From contig CM028377.1 of assembly GCA_013146195.2 (NCBI GenBank), forward strand, positions 4,750,239-4,814,238: 64,000 bases of DNA. Reading direction: 5' to 3'. A program made the position numbers and the translations under genes. Under the pieces are notes generated by a model, which did no database searches, was not told where the DNA came from, and was given only the letters and a program-made list of their open reading frames with translations. The DNA comes from Codonopsis lanceolata. Its lineage: Eukaryota; Streptophyta; Magnoliopsida; Asterales; Campanulaceae. Below are positions 59,312 to 64,000 of this stretch, piece by piece; the stretch's first letter is position 1, and the number at the start of each line of letters is the position of its first letter.

Positions 59312-59815
59312 ATGGAAAATTGCTTCAAAGATCAAAAGTGTATGAATAGGTCAAGAGTCAAAGACAAATCTAAAAATGAAATTCTTAAATATTTGGACAA
59401 CTTGTTCATGGAGGAGAGAAACAAAAAAGGGGAGCAGTTGTTGACAGTCTCCAGTGCATTTGGTGCTTTATCCCATTCTAAGGTAACTAATTTGCATGCA
59501 CATTCTTGTCTTAATGAAAGAGTTCTGCCCATGATGATACGTGCTCATCTAGTTGGCCCATCCATTTCCTTGCCAATTGTTTTGTTGTTCCCCAAGTTGG
59601 TCAAAACTGCCACGAAGCATGCTAAGTTGATGCCTAAGAATTCATTTCCTACTATCAAAAGGATATCTTGTGGTTCCTTAACACAAGGGCAGGCCAACTT
59701 AGTCCACCCCCCGCCACCCACGTGCAGTTCTCAAGCAAGGTTTTTAAAAGTAAATAATTCCTCCTTAATACCTTCTTCACTACTAAGTATCACCATACCA
59801 GAAAATTCTAGTTAG
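59312..59815 (+). CDS. Hypothetical 167-codon ORF opposite to the CACTA genes
   Basis: MENCFKDQKCMNRSRVKDKS...; Lys-rich N-terminus, one hydrophobic stretch (SISLPIVLLF), Ser/Pro-rich C-terminus. No family recognised, no promoter seen, and it lies within an intron of the opposite strand. It could be chance or a remnant of a captured fragment. Confidence 0.2.
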   Translation: MENCFKDQKCMNRSRVKDKSKNEILKYLDNLFMEERNKKGEQLLTVSSAFGALSHSKVTNLHAHSCLNERVLPMMIRAHLVGPSISLPIVLLFPKLVKTATKHAKLMPKNSFPTIKRISCGSLTQGQANLVHPPPPTCSSQARFLKVNNSSLIPSSLLSITIPENSS

Positions 59816-60031
59816 TCCAACTCAAATTAAGTCAGCATGAAAGCTCCGCCCTCGCTAAGGACAGAGATGTTTGACCAAAATCACGTTCAAACTTTTAAGG
59901 CCTTGGTATGTGGGCTATAAGTTGTCTCACAATCGGAAAGTGATCTTGTAAAGGAGCGCTGATCTTCGTGGTTGCTCCCACGATGTAATAGTCCTTTTGA
60001 AAACCTGACATCTTTAATCTAAACTGAACAG

Positions 60032-60046
60032 CAAGGTGAATTATTC
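60032..60046. repeat. Target-site duplication, 3' copy, of the FolD retrocopy
   Basis: CAAGGTGAATTATTC, next to a run of 12 T (60047-60058) that is the poly(A) tail on the minus strand. The partner is CAAGGCGAATTATTC at 61246-61260, with one mismatch in 15. Confidence 0.9.
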
Positions 60047-61245
60047 TTTTTTTTTTTTAGAATGAAGGGGGGACATATTTGAATTGGGGAAGCTAATAGA
60101 TAGCCATTGTATCAACAAAGCCTGATCGATCCACAAATGTCAATTCTCCATAGCTCCCCAAGTTGCGGAAACTTTTACAAACTGTAATAGAATACTACTG
60201 CAACATGTATTATTATCATCCTGAAATTGCAGAATTTTAAAACATAATTTTTAATGCTTGATTGCTCGCTTAGTACCATCCAAAGTGTTCTTGAGCAGCA
60301 TCGCAACAGTCACTGGTCCAACACCTCCAGGAACTTGACTTACCCATCCAGCTACCTTACATGCTTCCTTATAATCAACGTCTCCCACCAGCCTATATCC
60401 TGATTTCCTACTTGGGTCGTCTATGGAATTTGTCCCCACATCAATCACTGCAGCCCTGGTTTAATCCAGCTCCCCTTTATCATCATTGCTTGTCCTGCTG
60501 TTGCTATAATAATATCTGCTTCACGGATAATACTCTCTTGGTCAGCAGTATGCAAGTGGACTATGGTAACTATGACATCTGCCTTCAGAAGAAGCAAAGA
60601 AACTGGTAAACCGACTATGTTACTACGGCCCACCACAACGACCTTCTTTCCTTTTATACTAATACCACTTCGTGACAGAAGCTCGAGACATCCCTTGGGA
60701 GTGCAAGGAACAAACAGTGGCTCCCTTCCTTTCATAGCTAGCTTCCCAATGTTCAGAGGATGGAAGCCATCTACATCCTTCTCAAGGCTTATTTCACTCA
60801 AGACTTTTTCTTCATTGATATGTTTTGGCAGCGGTAGCTGGACTAATATACCATGCACATTCGGGTCTGCATTCAACTCATGGACCTTGCCTATCAACTC
60901 AGCTTCAGGTACTTGCTCTGGGAGATCCATGTCGAATGACTTAATTCCAACCTCAGCACATGCTTTTCTTTTCATACTTACATAGCTCTGAGAATCCTTC
61001 CTATGTCCTACAATAACAACAGCCAGCCCTGGGACCTTGCCATGAGTTTCCAACAGACGGCGAACTTCGGCGGCGATTTCAGATCGGATGGTTTGGGCGA
61101 TAGCCTTGCCGTCGATGATGGAAGCTTTATGACCCGATGCCATTGTTATTACAAACAAAGGATTAAAGATTGTAAGATTCTACACAAGCTCAAAATAACC
61201 CCGTAGGGACTCGGGCATCCAGATATTCGGAGCTACCTTGGAGGC
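60047..61245 (-). mobile_element. Processed (LINE-mediated) retrocopy of a FolD mRNA
   Basis: Between the 15-bp duplications lie about 102 bp of 5' UTR, an intronless coding region, about 190 bp of 3' UTR and a 12-A tail. This is the structure of a full-length mRNA retroposed by LINE machinery. It lies in intron 4 of the CACTA gene, in the same orientation. Confidence 0.9.
60251..61143 (-). pseudogene. folD: Methylenetetrahydrofolate dehydrogenase/methenyl-THF cyclohydrolase, one frameshift
   Basis: Bifunctional enzyme interconverting 5,10-methylene-, 5,10-methenyl- and 10-formyl-tetrahydrofolate with NADP. Start MASGHKASIIDGKAIAQTIR at 61143, without a transit peptide, so cytosolic type. 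The catalytic-site Tyr/Lys pair is in SYVSMKRKACAEVG; PLPKHINEEKVL follows. The NADP-binding region has VVVGRSNIVGLPVSLLL and the folate-site PGGVGPVTVAMLL. Total about 297 codons, the usual length. At about 60455 one G is missing from a GGGG run (KPG then AAVIDVG in family members), shifting the frame before the last 65 codons. One unusual residue is Leu in VHLHT where Ser is common. No introns. Either a retro-pseudogene or an intact gene with a homopolymer assembly error. Confidence 0.9.
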
Positions 61246-61260
61246 CAAGGCGAATTATTC
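61246..61260. repeat. Target-site duplication, 5' copy, of the FolD retrocopy
   Basis: CAAGGCGAATTATTC; pairs with 60032-60046. Confidence 0.9.
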
Positions 61261-61766
61261 AAAATGCCCAAACTAGGATTGGAAGACTGATAACAGTTAG
61301 CTCAAATTACAGCAATGAACTAAACCAAGTCCAATAAGCAAAGATGTGCAACATCCTCTTATGTCTTTCATGGTCTTCTAAAATACAAAGCTCAAGGAAG
61401 AGATTCAGTCCTTGGCCAAACCATATCCTGCATATTTGTAGTCTAAATGCTATAATCGTATGGTGCTTCTGATAAGTTTTCAGTATCACTCTAGTTTTAA
61501 GTAATGAAGTCTTACTCAGTACTGACTAGAATGAGTCAGTTCTAAAAAAAATTCATGCAATGATTACCAAAAGCCAAAAGCTGGAACTTTCAAATGAATA
61601 TGTTGAAAATAATCTTGCTCACCTAGTTCAATAAGCAAGCTCATACAGTGATGCAGGGAAGGGTTCAGTAAGTAAACTCTCGTGATCTAAATGTACAAAA
61701 TTCCCCCAATTGTCAGGATCTATGAACTAGGAGTAAGAAAAAATAAAATAAATGCCAACAATGAAA

Positions 61767-61930
61767 CAATGGTGCACACCCATCAAACGAGGGCACCCCA
61801 ACAAAGCATTTACGTTCAACAACGAAACAATGGTGCACACCCATCAAACGAGGGCACCCCAACACAACATTTACGTTCAAAAACAATACAATGGTGCACA
61901 CCCATCAAACGAGGGCACCCCAACAAGTAT
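61767..61930. repeat. 61-bp minisatellite, about 2.7 copies
   Basis: Units start at 61767, 61828 and 61889 with CAATGGTGCACACCCATC, nearly identical, exact 61-bp period. It lies inside intron 4 of the CACTA gene, within 20 bp of the splice donor at 61948. ORFs read from it on both strands are repeat artefacts. Confidence 0.92.
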
Positions 61931-63137
61931 TTTAGTTATGTAGCTTACCTCCGCTCGAATATTAGCATGAGATGTCCTTCCAGTCCTATGTGGGAACTCC
62001 AATTGCTTACGATTGGTAGAATTACGTAAAGCTTCAGCCTAAAAGACAAATCAAATTCTCGCATAAGCTTATACATTACATAAGTTTGAGTACCTCAACC
62101 AAAGACCTGAATAGTATGTACCTTAATCTCTTCACGCATCCAATAATTCACCAAGTCGGGCCAATAAACAGGGTCTACCCGAGTATCCGTTGGTGGAATG
62201 AAAAGCTTTTCAACATCATCCTTGTTTGGAATAAAATAAGCTTCTTTCACCCTATGCTTCCACTTCTTCCATAGCTCACCAACTTTTTTCATACAAGCTC
62301 TTTTATGTTCTTCTGTAGCATTTGTCTTATGCTAAATACAAGAAATAGTAATTAGCTCAATAGAAACTAACATGTGTGGTCAAAATGTAATTTGTTAGAC
62401 AAATTGCTATAGAAAGATTAGGAGAAATTAATATAGATAGATGCCTGAATCTCTCTCCAAATAACGTCAAGGTTAGGCTCGGGCATTAGGCGCCATGAAA
62501 CAACATGAAGAGGAGCATGAGCCCCGCATCTTGCAATCCCTCCGAGGACATTCATGAGGTCGGTGCTCGAATCCCCAATGGGCTGCATTAAGTCATTGAA
62601 CATGACATTTATTTTTCTGTTCCTTGGTAACCTATTGCAGGTCCTCTTCCCTTCTTACGAGTAGAGTCGCTCGTGGCAGGATCTACAATTCCAATTATTC
62701 AATATTAATGAGGCACAATTAATCATAATAAATGCAAAATGTATTTTTTCTTTTCTTAAAATCAAGTAATAATTTACCCGTCGAACCACTTGTTGTATGT
62801 AATGTTGATGTACTTGACGATGGTTGTGCAGGTTGTTGTGTTGGTGGCTGAGTGGGCTGAATGGATGGTGACTGATGAGTAATGGCTTCATTGCCTATCT
62901 CTTGTGGCTGATTGCCTTCATTAGTAGGCATTGAAGACATGAAACTGTAGCTACGTCGTCTTTTTCGAGCCATGCTAACTATGCAATTCAAGGTTATCAA
63001 TAACTAATTACCTTAATAACAAGAAATAAGTTAAATGATTAAACAAATATAACATCAATGCAAGTACATAGTCATCAAATAAAATTAATCGTCATTAAAT
63101 TCATCATGATAAAACCCAATAAAATAAGTATAATAAA

Positions 63138-63992
63138 CTAATCATCAGATTCATCATCACTCATGCTCGAATACAAATCGTCATTCATATCATCAGATTC
63201 TTCATCCATATCATCAAACTCCTCTTCTTCAAAATCATCAATGGCATCTTCTTCTATCTCATTTTCACTCTGATCTTCAATGTCAATAACATCCTTTTCG
63301 CGCTCATTCTCTTCAACACGTGCCCGAGGAACTCTACCCTCAACCAATGTCCCCTCAACACCATTCCTCACCCACATAATATCACCATCATCCACATGTC
63401 TCCTTTCATCCAACTGTTGAGGGTTGTATGGCAGGACTTGAGGCACCGCAATCGTACTATTAGAATTTTCATCTACGCCCATATCAAATGTATCTCGACT
63501 TGTCATCTTAATGGCAGTTTTCCATTGAGGGTCTATAGGGTCTTCAATATACATGACTTGCTGAGCTTGGGACGCTAGGATAAAGGGCTCGTCGGTTACT
63601 TTGTTCTCCTTGTATAACAAGTGGTTGAAATTAACCGATGTAATACCATAATTGTCTACTTCAACCCCTTTCCTGTTGTCCACCCAATTACACTTGAACA
63701 AGACAAATTTTGTTTCCGAAGTATAGCGCACTTCAAATATATCAGTCAACTCCCCATAGAATGTTTGGTCCCCAGAAACTGGATTCTTATCCTTTCTACT
63801 TGAATAGCTTGTTGTGTCTGCACTAACAACAACACCACTATTTTGTGTAACTCTGCTATTGTCAGTCCTTCTTGTTCGAAACCTAAAGCCATTAATGATG
63901 TATCCATTATATCTTTTAGCCATATTGGTTAGACCCAATGCCATGTCCTTGATTTCATTTTCTAACGGTTTGTTTGCACTTGCCTCTTTCAA
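63138..63992 (-). CDS. CACTA TNP2 transposase, C-terminal DUF4216 region (partial)
   Basis: 284 open codons reaching the window edge region; the protein continues upstream beyond 64000. DUF4216 is recognised by GYIINGFRFRTRR, TQNSGVVV, YGELTDIFEVRY, FKCNWVD and EPFILASQAQQVMYIEDP. The tail is very acidic (runs of Asp/Glu to the TGA/TAA at 63138). DUF4216 forms the C-terminus of TNP2-type transposases; the catalytic Transposase_21 domain should lie right of the window. No break is seen, so this end may be functional. Confidence 0.88.
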   Translation of the reverse strand: MKEASANKPLENEIKDMALGLTNMAKRYNGYIINGFRFRTRRTDNSRVTQNSGVVVSADTTSYSSRKDKNPVSGDQTFYGELTDIFEVRYTSETKFVLFKCNWVDNRKGVEVDNYGITSVNFNHLLYKENKVTDEPFILASQAQQVMYIEDPIDPQWKTAIKMTSRDTFDMGVDENSNSTIAVPQVLPYNPQQLDERRHVDDGDIMWVRNGVEGTLVEGRVPRARVEENEREKDVIDIEDQSENEIEEDAIDDFEEEEFDDMDEESDDMNDDLYSSMSDDESDD

Positions 63993-64000
63993 TACCTATA

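Larger units (their letters stand above)
57450..62973 (-). pseudogene. CACTA accessory protein, Transposase_24 (Ptta/En/Spm) type, six exons
   Basis: Exons (minus strand): 62973-62778 (MARKRRRSYSFMSSMPTNEG, Pro/Gln-rich), 62682-62445, 62331-62122, 62038-61949, 57872-57771, 57686-57450. Donors are GT except exon 2 (CAG|GC); acceptors end in AG. The domain reads SWRLMPEPNLDVIWREI, WKKWKHRVKEAYF, WPDLVNYWMREE, NRKQLEFPHRTGRTS, FIKTRSKKDGTIPDN and GRVRTLARDHH, as in Transposase_24. Exon 2 has a frameshift near 62625 and the last exon one near 57485. Introns are 76-110 bp except intron 4 (57873-61948, 4.1 kb). The protein is expected to bind the subterminal repeats. Confidence 0.75.
56343..64000 (-). 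mobile_element. CACTA (En/Spm) transposon, 3' part to the window edge
   Basis: The left terminus is CACTACAAGAAAA at 56343-56355 (preceded by GAG, a candidate 3-bp target copy), followed by a subterminal repeat region. Two transposon genes run on the minus strand: the TNP2 C-terminus (63992-63138) and a Transposase_24-type gene (62973-57450). The other end lies beyond 64000. A FolD retrocopy sits in the largest intron. Confidence 0.88.

Noticed and set aside
60563..60985. 140-codon ORF on the plus strand across FolD
   Set aside because: It is the complementary frame of the FolD coding region and has no domain of its own.
60251..61143. Bacterial contamination or transfer as source of folD
   Set aside because: The protein is plant-cytosolic in character, and poly(A), UTRs and a target duplication show retroposition of a eukaryotic mRNA.
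61691..62029. ORFs with repeated VHTHQT-type sequence
   Set aside because: Translations of the 61-bp minisatellite running into exon 4 in the wrong strand.

Overview
The window is nuclear DNA of a flowering plant, most likely a eudicot. Evidence: spliced transposase genes, a plant-type FolD sequence, plant mobile domain (PMD) and DUF7745 antisense ORFs, Tekay/Del chromoviruses, Tat/Ogre-type Ty3/gypsy elements, a CACTA transposon and a tRNA-derived SINE. No bacterial operon, CRISPR array, rRNA or intact tRNA gene was found. The species cannot be named from this sequence.

1-20236 and 41558-45610 are Tat/Ogre-like LTR retrotransposon sequence. Element C (5' LTR 1401-3225 plus leader, minus strand) runs off the left edge. 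An older plus-strand fragment, P (3226-9052), holds the end of pol (integrase) followed by two genes on the opposite strand: a DUF7745-like ORF with its own TATA box and a three-exon PMD ORF. Elements A (9053-16690) and B (16684-20236, resuming 41558-45610) lie head to tail on the minus strand. They share the same internal deletions of protease, RT core, RNase H and integrase core, so they look like a non-autonomous subfamily. A has lost its 5' end, and the 3' LTR of B is cut at the A/B junction.

20237-41552 is a Tekay/Del chromovirus (T1, plus strand) inserted in B with a 5-bp duplication CTTTT. T1 is itself split inside gag by a second Tekay-type element (T2, minus strand, 23420-34306, duplication ACCAC). 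This is three-level nesting. LTR pairs look less diverged in T2 than in T1, which fits the order of insertion.

After a 100-N gap (45611-45710) come a second Tat integrase (minus, 46006-47312), a decayed PMD gene (47856-49061), a MITE-like element (about 50431-50735), and a plus-strand LTR (53072-54385) with a TATA box and a G-free CA-rich leader. A 108-bp SINE with a perfect 14-bp target duplication follows at 54541-54648.

56343 to the right edge is one CACTA (En/Spm) transposon: terminal CACTACAAGAAAA, subterminal repeats, a six-exon Transposase_24-type gene and the DUF4216 C-terminus of the TNP2 transposase, all on the minus strand. Its 4.1-kb fourth intron contains a full-length intronless copy of a cytosolic-type methylenetetrahydrofolate dehydrogenase/cyclohydrolase (FolD) with poly(A) and a 15-bp target duplication. 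It is a processed retrocopy now riding inside a DNA transposon, with one frameshift near its 3' end.

I see no ordinary single-copy host gene in its native setting. The main interest is the nested history, the spliced antisense ORFs, conserved RNA-hairpin repeats in the Tat 3' regions, a 21-bp-period palindromic array in U3, and the FolD retrocopy within the CACTA element.
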